22,018 bases of DNA from WGMK01 sp044359155 (lineage in GTDB: Bacteria; Hydrogenedentota; Hydrogenedentia; Hydrogenedentales; JAEUWI01). Both the position numbers and the translations under genes were made by a program. Position 1 is the first letter of the stretch. Each line of letters begins with the position of its first letter. Where the stretch lies: assembly GCA_044359155.1 (NCBI GenBank), contig JBIKMR010000038.1:1-22018 (forward strand), in the 5' to 3' direction. The notes beneath the pieces are model-generated. The model did not search any database and was not told the DNA's origin. It was given only the letters and a program-made list of their open reading frames with translations. This document shows positions 1-7,265 of the stretch, piece after piece.

Positions 1-1246
1 TGGGGATACCGTAGAAACCGATGGCGTAGAACAGGGTTACCGACGCCACCACGTTGACGCTCATTGAGATAAGCCCGGCATACATGGGGGTGCTGGCGAG
101 TCCCTTGCCCAGCAGGATGTTGATGCCGGGGGAGGGCAGCAGGTTGAAGAGGTATCCCGCGCAGAGGATGCGCATCACCCAGCCCGCGTGGTGCAGCCCT
201 TCTTGCGCACCCAACCACGCGTGCAGCAGCAGGTCGGCGGAGCCGATCATGTAGGCGGCAGCAGGCAGGGCCACGGCGGCCATGTATTTGGTGGCGCGCA
301 GGTAGAGCCGGTCGAGCCGCTCTTCTTGCGACTGCGCGTCCAGCGCGGAAGCGGCGGGTAGCAGCGCGGACACCAGCAGCAGCGGGGCCTGCCGCATCTT
401 GGTGGCGAGGTATTCGCCAATGCCATAGAGCCCCACCAGCCCCATGTCCCCGAAGCGATGCACTGCCGCCACCACCAGCCGGTCCGTTTGGAAATCGAGC
501 AGGTTGGCCAGCTTGGCCACCTGCGTGCGCCAGCCAAAGCTGAATAGCCGCTGAAACATGTCGCGGCTGACGTGGCGCGGGGCGATGCGCAACTCCGGCA
601 TCAGCACAAACGCCGCCACGATGCAGCCCGCACCGAGCAGTCCTACGGACAAGGCCTGCGCCGCGAACAACCCGCGCACGCCCCAGTCCATCTGGATGAG
701 GGTGATGGCGGTGGCGAACTTCACCAGCGCCGCGACGATGGCGATGGCGTTGTTGATGCCCATGCGCTGAAGCCCCACGGACACATTGGCAAAGGGGGCC
801 ACACAGTTGTTCACGCCAAAGAGGACGACCGCGCCCCGACAGAGGAAGCGGATGTCCTCGACGGTGTGGAGCGAGAGGAAGGATTCCGCCGCCCACGGCA
901 CGAGAAAGCGATCGATGAGGGTGTCCGCCACCAGCCACACCACGGCGATGGCCGCCACGCTGAGCAGGAAGTAGAAGAGCAACCCGGTGGTAATCAGCGC
1001 GCTGATCTTGTGGCGCTCGCCGCGCGCGTCGTATTCGGCGACATACTTGGCGAAGCCACTGCCGATGCCCAAGTCGAAGAGGGCGGCATAGCCGGTGAAC
1101 ACGGCCACCAGCGACCACACGCCCCAACCTTCTGCGCCCAGGCGTTGCAGCGCAAACCACATGAGCGCCATGCCAAAGACGCCCTCGAACACGCGGCCCA
1201 TGATGTTAAACATCGTGTTGCGGGCGATGGTGGCGCGCACGCTCAC
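1..1246 (-). CDS. Polysaccharide flippase (Wzx/MVF-type), C-terminus beyond window
   Basis: Multi-pass membrane protein, probably a lipid-linked oligosaccharide flippase of the polysaccharide biosynthesis (MATE/MVF) superfamily. I translated it from a GTG at 1246 (MSVRATIARNTMFNIMGRV); the frame stays open to base 1, giving about 415 residues without the end of the protein. The N-terminal part has the family layout: a helix, then 'GVWSLVAVFTGYAALFDLG', which matches the usual 'lDlGlg' segment, then 'FAKYVAEYDARGE'. Many hydrophobic helices follow. The GTG overlaps the TGA of the upstream glycosyltransferase (GTGA, 1243-1246), so the two are co-transcribed and probably translationally coupled. 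Together they suggest export and decoration of a surface glycan. The flippase family is fairly sure; the substrate cannot be told. Confidence 0.82.
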   Translation of the reverse strand, partial: MSVRATIARNTMFNIMGRVFEGVFGMALMWFALQRLGAEGWGVWSLVAVFTGYAALFDLGIGSGFAKYVAEYDARGERHKISALITTGLLFYFLLSVAAIAVVWLVADTLIDRFLVPWAAESFLSLHTVEDIRFLCRGAVVLFGVNNCVAPFANVSVGLQRMGINNAIAIVAALVKFATAITLIQMDWGVRGLFAAQALSVGLLGAGCIVAAFVLMPELRIAPRHVSRDMFQRLFSFGWRTQVAKLANLLDFQTDRLVVAAVHRFGDMGLVGLYGIGEYLATKMRQAPLLLVSALLPAASALDAQSQEERLDRLYLRATKYMAAVALPAAAYMIGSADLLLHAWLGAQEGLHHAGWVMRILCAGYLFNLLPSPGINILLGKGLASTPMYAGLISMSVNVVASVTLFYAIGFYGIP

Positions 1247-2991
1247 GGCGCGGGGGCATCCGCGCTGGCGGATGGGTTCACGCGAAACACCAGCGCTTCT
1301 TCGGCACCGAAGCGGGGGGTGGTGCAATCCACGCGCGCGGCCAGCGGGTAGCGTTCCTTGTCCGCCTGCCACACTTTCAGTAAGGCCTCTGCCGCCTCGC
1401 GGATGTCGTCGGCCTTTGCCACGTAGTCGGGCGAATACAGAATGTACTCGATACCTTGCGCCTGCAAGGCTTGGTATTGCGCGTCGGCATTCATGCCAGC
1501 GAGTTGCTTCAGGGTGGCCACCTCAATACGTACGGACGTGTGCAGGAAATACGTGCGCGGGTCGATGCTCCACACGCGACTGCCCGTAAGCTGGCGGTTG
1601 GCGTAGTTGAAGAGCGCCATCCGCTCGATGGTCTCGTCCAGGTAATCCTGCCTCGCTACCATGCCCAGTGCGGCGGGCAGCTTGGGATAGACGGTGGCGG
1701 CGTGTAGCGCAAGGCCATAGGCCACATGCAGCAGCAGCAAGGCAATGGCCAAGCCGCGCAAGCGGGTCAACCGCACCACGGCCACCCCTGCCAGCGCGAT
1801 CATGGGGCTGAAGAAGGGAAGCATCAGCCGTGCGCTGCGCGCAAAGAACACCGCGCCACTTCCCGCCAGGCCATAGCCGCCCAGCCCCCATGCAGCGCGC
1901 CCACCGAGGAACAACCCCGGCACGCCAAGCACCAGCATCAATGCGCCGGAGGAATTCATCCAGCCATCGAGATCCTGCGGGCGCATGACCACGTCCCAAG
2001 GGAAACGCAAAAGCGCGACAAGGTTCACCAGTGTAGGCTCGGGCAGGGTGGGCGCAGCGGGCAGGCCGGATGCCATGAATATATATATCGTCCACGGCAG
2101 CAAGGCGAGCAGCGCGGCAAGGCTGAACAACAGGGTCGCCTTTGCGCGAACGCCCGGAGAGCAAAGCGCCACGCCCACCGCCAGCAACACGCACAGCAGC
2201 AAGCCAGTGTGGCGCACGCCACAGCTTGACCCGGCGAGCACCGCCGCGAAAAGCAGGGCGTGACCATCGCCGCTGCGGCTCCACCGCACCACCATCCACA
2301 ATGCGGTAGTGGCCAGCGCGGCAAAGGCGAGGTCTATCGAGGGGCTGCCCATCTGGTGCGCGAACACGGGCGTTGTGGCGAGGATTGCGGCAGCCACCAG
2401 CCCGGCATAGCGCCCGGCCAGTTCGCGCGCCAAGCCATACACCGCGCCACACGCCGCCACCCCAAAGACCCAATTCATCAACGTGACGGAGCGCTCGCCG
2501 CCGCCTGCAAAAGATACGGTATACAGCGCGTGGAGGAGGGGGGAATGGTCGTGCCCGAGGCGGGGCGCAATCTGGCCTGCCCGTGCAAACGCGGCCGGCA
2601 GCGCAAGGTGCAGTGAGGCCGCGTCCCACCCCGTCACTGGCGCAAGCGAGGCGAGAAACGCAAACGCAAAGGACAAGCCCAACGCCACGAACAAGGTCCA
2701 CGTGGCCCATTCCGGCAGGGGTTGTTCATCGCGCGTGGGGCCCAGGTCCACGGTGGTCAGGCGTCCCCATGGCTTGAAGGCCACATACACCCCGCCGCCG
2801 CCCATGAGTATCGCCAGCATCTGCGCCGCCTGAAGATTCACGCAGCCCGCGCCCAGCACCAGCAACGCCGTAAGGACGAGGCCGGTAAGCCAGGTGGCAA
2901 AGGGGTACGCCCGCACGGCAGCAGGGCCTTCGAGCAGCCCCACCAACAGGCATCCCGCCAACCAGGCGGCAGGCACAAGCGCAAGCGACAA
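1243..2991 (-). CDS. GT39/PMT-like membrane glycosyltransferase
   Basis: 582-residue integral membrane protein with about ten or more hydrophobic helices and a C-terminal soluble tail. After the second helix group, 'GWDAASLHLALPAAFARAG' (about residues 121-139, with D123 and H128) resembles the first periplasmic loop of GT-C enzymes of the PMT/ArnT/RgtB type. There an Asp is catalytic, and a 'D..yyHLalp' pattern is common. Such enzymes move a sugar from a polyprenyl-phosphate donor outside the membrane. I chose the TTG at 2991 because AAGGAG lies 8 bases upstream of it and no in-frame ATG occurs nearby. An in-frame TGA lies a short way upstream. The 4-base overlap with the flippase gene fits a polysaccharide assembly operon. 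The exact acceptor and donor are unknown. Confidence 0.75.
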   Translation of the reverse strand: MSLALVPAAWLAGCLLVGLLEGPAAVRAYPFATWLTGLVLTALLVLGAGCVNLQAAQMLAILMGGGGVYVAFKPWGRLTTVDLGPTRDEQPLPEWATWTLFVALGLSFAFAFLASLAPVTGWDAASLHLALPAAFARAGQIAPRLGHDHSPLLHALYTVSFAGGGERSVTLMNWVFGVAACGAVYGLARELAGRYAGLVAAAILATTPVFAHQMGSPSIDLAFAALATTALWMVVRWSRSGDGHALLFAAVLAGSSCGVRHTGLLLCVLLAVGVALCSPGVRAKATLLFSLAALLALLPWTIYIFMASGLPAAPTLPEPTLVNLVALLRFPWDVVMRPQDLDGWMNSSGALMLVLGVPGLFLGGRAAWGLGGYGLAGSGAVFFARSARLMLPFFSPMIALAGVAVVRLTRLRGLAIALLLLHVAYGLALHAATVYPKLPAALGMVARQDYLDETIERMALFNYANRQLTGSRVWSIDPRTYFLHTSVRIEVATLKQLAGMNADAQYQALQAQGIEYILYSPDYVAKADDIREAAEALLKVWQADKERYPLAARVDCTTPRFGAEEALVFRVNPSASADAPAP

Positions 2992-2993
2992 GC

Positions 2994-3011
2994 GTGATTC
3001 TCCTTCAGTCT
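2994..3011 (-). promoter_or_regulatory. Shine-Dalgarno fixing a TTG start
   Basis: On the minus strand the sequence reads GAAGGAGAATCACGC followed by TTG. The AAGGAG core sits 8 bases before the TTG and is the reason for choosing this rare start codon for the glycosyltransferase. Confidence 0.6.
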
Positions 3012-3046
3012 GATGCAGCGGAAGATACCATAGTCAGCCCCCGCCC

Positions 3047-3083
3047 CCGTCATTCCTGCGCAGGCAGGAATCTAGCCACCCGA
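3047..3083 (+). repeat. dRS3-like palindromic repeat, copy 1
   Basis: Core ATTCCTGCGCAGGCAGGAAT (3052-3071) is an almost perfect palindrome: ATTCCTGC, then GCAG, then GCAGGAAT. It continues into CTAGCCACCCGA. The same 37 bases occur in inverse orientation at 7215-7251. The form recalls the neisserial dRS3 repeat (ATTCCC-N8-GGGAAT), but the sequence is not identical and relationship is not implied. Confidence 0.85.
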
Positions 3084-3194
3084 TGTCGAAGAGTGGAACG
3101 TTGGTCGTCGATCATTACGGGACTCCGACGGAGCACACCTCTTTGGCCTTGGCGAGCGTTATCGCCCTCTTGTCCAGCCACGGCCCACTGGTGC

Positions 3195-3219
3195 CTAGAT
3201 TCCTGCCTGCGCAGGAATG
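3195..3219 (-). repeat. dRS3-like palindromic repeat, copy 2 (inverted)
   Basis: Exact 25-base reverse complement of bases 3051-3075. Copies 1 and 2 therefore bracket 3047-3219 as inverted ends. The copy lies 13 bases past the uvrC stop codon and would form a hairpin in the uvrC transcript, but no U-tract follows, so it is not a typical intrinsic terminator. Confidence 0.85.
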
Positions 3220-3232
3220 AAGGGTTTATGCT

Positions 3233-5122
3233 TCACTTCTCCACATTCATCGCCGCGAATATCTCCTGCGCCAAGCCCGCGCCCAATCGTGGCACTGCCG
3301 TGAGTTCCTCCAGCGTGGCGGCGCGCAGGGCTTTTACGGAGCCGAAGTGCTTGAGCAATCCCTTGGCGCGTGCGGGGCCTACGCCGGGTATGCCGGTGAG
3401 CACGCTTTCGCGCATCGCCGTGCCACGCTTTTTTCGGTGGAAGGTGATGGCGAAGCGGTGGGCCTCGTCGCGCACGCGGGCGGCCAGCCAGACCACGGGG
3501 CCTTTCTGGTCGAGGATGACGGGGTTCGATCGGCCCGGCAGGAAGAAGCGCTCGGGGCTCCGCGTGCTGTGTTCCTGCAGGCGGCTCTTGGCAATGCTCA
3601 CCACGGGCAGGTCGTCCAGCCCCAAGTCTTTCAGCGCGGCCACCGCCATGCCCAGCTGCCCCTTGCCGCCGTCGATAAGAACGAGCGAGGGCAGGTCGTT
3701 CTCTTCGATGGCGCGCTGGTATCGGCGCAGCAGCACCTCGCGCATACTGGCAAAGTCGTCCTGTCCGTCCACGGTCTTGATGCTGAACTTGCGATAGCGA
3801 GCCTTGTCCGGTTCGCCATTGGTAAACACCACCATCGACGCCACGGACTTGTCGCCCTGCGTGGTCGATATGTCGAAACACTCGATGCGCTCGGGCAACG
3901 TGGGCAGGTGCAGCGCCTTCTGCATTTCCTGCAGTGCGTCCACCTGCGCCTTCTGGCGCATCCGCTTTTCGCTAAACTGCTGGTGCGCGTTGCGCATGGC
4001 CATTTCCACCAGCGCCTTCTTGTCGCCGCGCTGCGGATAATGCACCACCACCGCGCGCCCGCGCTGGTCGCTGAGGATTTCCGCGAGCGCTTCCGCCTCT
4101 TCCATCGGCAGCGGTAGCAACACCTCGGCGGGAATCAGTGGCGCGTCCGCGTAGTATTGCAACACGAGCGTGCTGAGCAATTCTTCGACCGGCATCTCCT
4201 GCCGCTCGAAGGAGAAGGTGCGCCCACCCAACATCTTGCCGCCGCGGTAGAACAGCACCTGCACCTCGGTATAGCGGCCATCGTTGTAATAGCCGAACAC
4301 GTCGCGGTCTTCTTCCCCCCGCAGCGTAACCGCGCTCTGCTTCTCCATCGTGCGGCGCAGGTCAAACAACCGATCCCGCAATATCGCGGCACCCTCAAAG
4401 TCGAGGTTCTCGGCCAGCGCCTGTATGCGTTCGAGCAGTCGCTTCTCCAGCTCTGGGCTGCGGCCTTCGAGTATCAGCAGCACCTGCTCGACAATCTCGT
4501 GGTATTGCTCACGCGACACATAGCCCACGCACGGGGCCACGCATTGCTTCATCTGGTAATAGAGGCACGGGCGCGTTCGGTTGTACAGCACATGGTCCGA
4601 ACAGGTGCGCAGGGAGAACATGCGCTGCACTTGGCGCAGCGTGCGGCGCGCAGCGCTGGTGTCATGGTACGGCCCGAAGTATCGTGCGCCATCGCGCTTG
4701 TAACGCCGCACCACGGTGACCCGGGGGAACTCCTCGCGCGGGTCAAAGCGCAGGCTAATGTAGGTTTTGTCGTCGCGCAGCTGCACGTTGTAGCGCGGCT
4801 TGTTCTGCTTGATGAGGCTGTTCTCAAGCAGCAGCGCCTCCTTCTCCGTCTCGGTGACGAGGAAGGTGATCCGCGCCACGCGCCGCATCAGGAACTTCAC
4901 CGAATAGCGCGAGTCCGTCTCGCTGATGTACTGCCGCACGCGGGCGCGCAGGTTCTTGGCCTTGCCCACGTAGAGCGTGCGACCCTTCTCGTCCAGCATG
5001 ATGTAGCAGCCCGGCCCCTGCGGCACCGAAGACACGTCGAAATTGGCGCGGAATTGCTCCACGCTGTCGCGCTGGTCGGCGGGCAGGCTCAGGTCTATGC
5101 CGGTTAAGTCAATATCGGCCAT
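3233..5122 (-). CDS. uvrC: Excinuclease ABC subunit C
   Basis: 629-residue UvrC, the nuclease that cuts on both sides of a bulky lesion in nucleotide excision repair after UvrA/UvrB loading. The N-terminal GIY-YIG nuclease (about 34-115) has 'PGCYIML' (Y40) and 'LYVGKAKNLRARV' (Y51). A UVR motif that contacts UvrB lies near residues 220-255. The C-terminal RNase H-like nuclease shows 'ECFDIS', 'LVLIDGGKGQLG' and 'DEAHRFAITFHR', which hold the expected Asp, Asp and His. Helix-hairpin-helix motifs ('GIPGVGPARAKGLLKHFG') close the protein. Length is close to the 610 residues of E. coli UvrC; the extra is mainly an N-terminal leader of about 25 residues. The ATG at 5122 is preceded by GAGGA. All key residues seen are present, so it should be functional. 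Confidence 0.97.
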   Translation of the reverse strand: MADIDLTGIDLSLPADQRDSVEQFRANFDVSSVPQGPGCYIMLDEKGRTLYVGKAKNLRARVRQYISETDSRYSVKFLMRRVARITFLVTETEKEALLLENSLIKQNKPRYNVQLRDDKTYISLRFDPREEFPRVTVVRRYKRDGARYFGPYHDTSAARRTLRQVQRMFSLRTCSDHVLYNRTRPCLYYQMKQCVAPCVGYVSREQYHEIVEQVLLILEGRSPELEKRLLERIQALAENLDFEGAAILRDRLFDLRRTMEKQSAVTLRGEEDRDVFGYYNDGRYTEVQVLFYRGGKMLGGRTFSFERQEMPVEELLSTLVLQYYADAPLIPAEVLLPLPMEEAEALAEILSDQRGRAVVVHYPQRGDKKALVEMAMRNAHQQFSEKRMRQKAQVDALQEMQKALHLPTLPERIECFDISTTQGDKSVASMVVFTNGEPDKARYRKFSIKTVDGQDDFASMREVLLRRYQRAIEENDLPSLVLIDGGKGQLGMAVAALKDLGLDDLPVVSIAKSRLQEHSTRSPERFFLPGRSNPVILDQKGPVVWLAARVRDEAHRFAITFHRKKRGTAMRESVLTGIPGVGPARAKGLLKHFGSVKALRAATLEELTAVPRLGAGLAQEIFAAMNVEK

Positions 5123-5159
5123 TGTTCCTCATCAGGAATTAACACGCCAGCAATGGAGT

Positions 5160-5195
5160 TTGCAGGATTAAATCGGTACACTTGCGTTTCACCAA
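5160..5195 (-). promoter_or_regulatory. Candidate sigma-70 promoter for uvrC
   Basis: On the minus strand TTGGTG (5195-5190) is followed after exactly 17 bases by TTTAAT (5172-5167), a 5/6 match to the -10 consensus. Predicted transcription start is near 5160, giving a leader of about 38 bases to the uvrC ATG. Assigned by eye only. Confidence 0.42.
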
Positions 5196-5212
5196 TTCCT
5201 ACGGGCGCGCAG

Positions 5213-5226
5213 TATAAACAGAATCA
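5213..5226 (+). promoter_or_regulatory. Candidate -10 box of a leaderless transcript
   Basis: TATAAA at 5213-5218 lies 7 bases before the ATG at 5226, and there is no Shine-Dalgarno. If TATAAA is a -10 box, transcription would start at or next to the A of the ATG. No good -35 is visible (the best is TTCACC at 19-base spacing). Confidence 0.3.
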
Positions 5227-5984
5227 TGACTACCCCGCATTCGACAAAGCGCGCAGCCGAGCCGTCCGCCCAGACGCTCCGCTTCATCATGCACCTTGCC
5301 AACCTGATGGTGGCGGCGTTCATTGTCATCACCGTGCTTACGGCGGTTGCCACGGGCGAGCCTGTGGCCAAGTTCCTGCGGAACACGGTGTGGCTGTGGG
5401 CGGCGCATTTCGGGGCGGGCAGCTTTGGCAACGCGGGCGCTGGTTTCGAGCTGAAGATGCCCACCTGGTTCGTCATCTTCCAAAGCTCCATGCAGGACAC
5501 CATCATCGTCTGCTATGTGTATTCGCTCTTTGCCTGGGCCTATAAGCGCTTCTCGAACTGGCCGGTGATTGGCCGCAACATTGCCGAGGCCCACAAGCAG
5601 GCGCTGGACCACAGCCACATCATCCGCCCTTGGGGCGTCACCGGCCTGATCATATTCGTCATCGTGCCCATGTGGGCCACCGGCCCCATCGTGGGCACCA
5701 TCATTGGCTACATCATCGGCCTTGGCGCCTTCTCCACCCTCGTCACCATCAGCGTCTCCTGCGCCCTGTGCAGCGTTTTCTACGTCTTCTTCTACGAATG
5801 GCTGCGCGAATGGAACCCCGGCGTCGCCCTCGGAATCATGGGCGTGCTGCTTGTCTTCGCCACCTTCGGTGCGCTCGTCGGCATCGTGCGCTACCTGTGG
5901 GTGAAGGAAGAAAAGATAAAGGCCGCAGAATCCCTCAGCCAGATGGAGCCCCCCGAATCTGAATCAGGTCCGGGCCAGGGCTAA
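5226..5984 (+). CDS. Membrane protein, small multidrug export family-like
   Basis: 252-residue membrane protein with about five helices. After two N-terminal hydrophobic stretches comes a cytoplasm-like segment rich in H and K. Then 'HIIRPWGVTGLIIFVIVPMW' (about 131-150), 'ATGPIVGTIIGYIIGLG' and a final pair of helices follow. The run 'G..GL..FV..P...TG...G' is the pattern I associate with the putative small multi-drug export protein family (Sm_multidrug_ex). The export function of that family is itself poorly proven. The tail is acidic and charged (KEEKIKAAESLSQMEPPESE). It is the first gene of a compact operon; the next gene starts 6 bases after its stop. Assignment is by pattern, so moderate. 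Confidence 0.6.
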   Translation: MTTPHSTKRAAEPSAQTLRFIMHLANLMVAAFIVITVLTAVATGEPVAKFLRNTVWLWAAHFGAGSFGNAGAGFELKMPTWFVIFQSSMQDTIIVCYVYSLFAWAYKRFSNWPVIGRNIAEAHKQALDHSHIIRPWGVTGLIIFVIVPMWATGPIVGTIIGYIIGLGAFSTLVTISVSCALCSVFYVFFYEWLREWNPGVALGIMGVLLVFATFGALVGIVRYLWVKEEKIKAAESLSQMEPPESESGPGQG

Positions 5985-5990
5985 TCAGCC

Positions 5991-6671
5991 ATGTCTCCGC
6001 TTGATGCCGATGCCCAAGCGGTCGTGGCCTTTCTAAATGCCGCAGCAAGCGAACACTTTCTCTACGAATCCGTGGGCGTGTTCTGGCTGGCGGCGGAAGT
6101 GCTCATCCTCTTTGCCATCCGCGAAGGCCGCAAGCAGGTGGCCGGAGAATCTCCCAGCCCTTGGCTGCCGCGACTCCTCTTGTGGATGCTGGCCTTCGCC
6201 GTCCCGGCCACGCTCGTGCTTGCACGGCAACACCTGCTGCCCGCCTTGCCAGACGCGGGAGAAGCCCCCGCAATCGTTGCCGCGTATTTCACCCTGATGG
6301 TGCAGCAACATCTCGCCGTGTGGAGCCTCTTCGTCCTCGGCTGGGTTGTGCTAGAGGCCGCCATCGTCGTCGAGGGGATGCGCGCCTACGGGCATTTCAC
6401 GCGCCTGTGCCGACACGCGCTGCGCCCGGTTGCCGTGGTCGCGCTTTGCTGCATGGCGTGGAACATCACCGCGCAAGAACCACCCCCCGGCCCCGGCATG
6501 GCCGCACTGCACGAGGCCGACGCCGCCCTCCAACCCCTGCGCAATGCAGTCTACCTCTACCTGCGCATCGCGGGCGTGGCGTGGATAGCGATCGAGTGGG
6601 TGGCCGCCGTGTTGTTGTGGCGCGGGCAGGCCCTCCTGTGGCGCGTGGCACGGGAACGCGCCCATGATTGA
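5991..6671 (+). CDS. Unrecognised five-helix membrane protein
   Basis: 226 residues; I do not recognise the family. Hydrophobic segments appear near residues 23-43, 60-82, 96-125, 140-157 and 185-215. A short polar loop holding 'TAQEPPPGPGMAALHEAD' lies between the last two. No signal peptide cleavage site, Cys cluster or nucleotide-binding motif is seen. The start is the only reasonable ATG, 6 bases after the previous stop, with a weak ribosome site. Its stop overlaps the start of the next gene by 8 bases, so the three membrane genes are very likely one transcript and their products may form one complex. Coding potential is supported by the operon packing and amphipathic helix pattern, not by homology. 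Confidence 0.72.
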   Translation: MSPLDADAQAVVAFLNAAASEHFLYESVGVFWLAAEVLILFAIREGRKQVAGESPSPWLPRLLLWMLAFAVPATLVLARQHLLPALPDAGEAPAIVAAYFTLMVQQHLAVWSLFVLGWVVLEAAIVVEGMRAYGHFTRLCRHALRPVAVVALCCMAWNITAQEPPPGPGMAALHEADAALQPLRNAVYLYLRIAGVAWIAIEWVAAVLLWRGQALLWRVARERAHD

Positions 6672-7041
6672 CGCGCTTATGCAAGCCGCCGCGTCCTTCA
6701 CCCCCGAGCAATACCTCTGGTGGACCCGCCTCCAGTGCATCGCCTGGACCAGCGCCGATGCGGTCATCGTCTTCGCGCTCATCCGCCTAGCCAACGCCGC
6801 CCGCACTTTGCAACGAAAACCGCCGCACCTGTTTCCCTACCTTGTGCTGGGGTTCAGCCTGATCTTCGCGCCCCTCGTATTCATCGCCCCCACCGGCAGG
6901 CTGGTGTTTTTTCTGGAGTTGCTCATCACCATCCCCCACTTCCTGCTCATCCTCTTCGTGCTCGCAGTAAACCGCAACACGCTGATAGCCACGGTGACGA
7001 TGCTCCGTGAAGGCAGGCATCCAGGCACCACCAGACCCTAA
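6664..7041 (+). CDS. Unrecognised three-helix membrane protein
   Basis: 125 residues; family not recognised. Three hydrophobic segments: about 22-45 (WTSADAVIVFALIRLANAAR), 54-76 (FPYLVLGFSLIFAPLVFI) and 81-103 (FFLELLITIPHFLLILFVLA), then a short basic tail. The ATG at 6664 lies inside the end of the upstream gene (8-base overlap), which suggests translational coupling. The first helix resembles the first helix of the upstream protein (W..A..V.I.FA.R in both), so the two could be distant relatives, but this is weak. The downstream gap carries dispersed repeats and no clear terminator. Confidence 0.7.
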   Translation: MIDALMQAAASFTPEQYLWWTRLQCIAWTSADAVIVFALIRLANAARTLQRKPPHLFPYLVLGFSLIFAPLVFIAPTGRLVFFLELLITIPHFLLILFVLAVNRNTLIATVTMLREGRHPGTTRP

Positions 7042-7094
7042 CTGGGCGCGTAAATGGTTGCCGCTGGCAGGTCTTCGCGGTGGCCTGCTCTTCA

Positions 7095-7144
7095 GCACCA
7101 AAGGTGCGTCACAGCGTAGCCTAGGGTGTAGCGCCGTTGGCGCT
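7095..7144 (+). repeat. REP-like element with two hairpins
   Basis: Two short palindromes, GCACC-AAA-GGTGC (7095-7107) and GCGCC-GTT-GGCGC (7131-7143), flank GTCACAGCGTAGCCTAGGGTGTA. Paired trinucleotide-loop hairpins around a conserved core are typical of REP-like dispersed elements. Only one copy is in this window, so its dispersed nature is inferred. Confidence 0.5.
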
Positions 7145-7214
7145 TAAGAAATTGAAGTAGCGCGCTCCCATGAAGGCCCGTGACGATTGGCGACTTCATG
7201 ATCCCTTGCCTACC

Positions 7215-7251
7215 TCGGGTGGCTAGATTCCTGCCTGCGCAGGAATGACGG
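7215..7251 (-). repeat. dRS3-like palindromic repeat, copy 3
   Basis: Exact reverse complement of bases 3047-3083 over 37 bases. It lies in the convergent gap between the membrane-protein operon and the lipoprotein gene, 15 bases beyond the lipoprotein stop. Confidence 0.85.
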
Positions 7252-7265
7252 AGGAAGGGTGCCGC

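Noticed and set aside
2075..2090. ATATATAT run as possible promoter or AT-rich site
   Set aside because: It lies inside the glycosyltransferase gene and encodes Ile-Tyr-Ile in a membrane helix.
3047..3219. CRISPR array or attachment site from the repeated 25-base unit
   Set aside because: Only two copies, in inverted rather than direct orientation, with no regular spacers, no cas genes and no integrase nearby.
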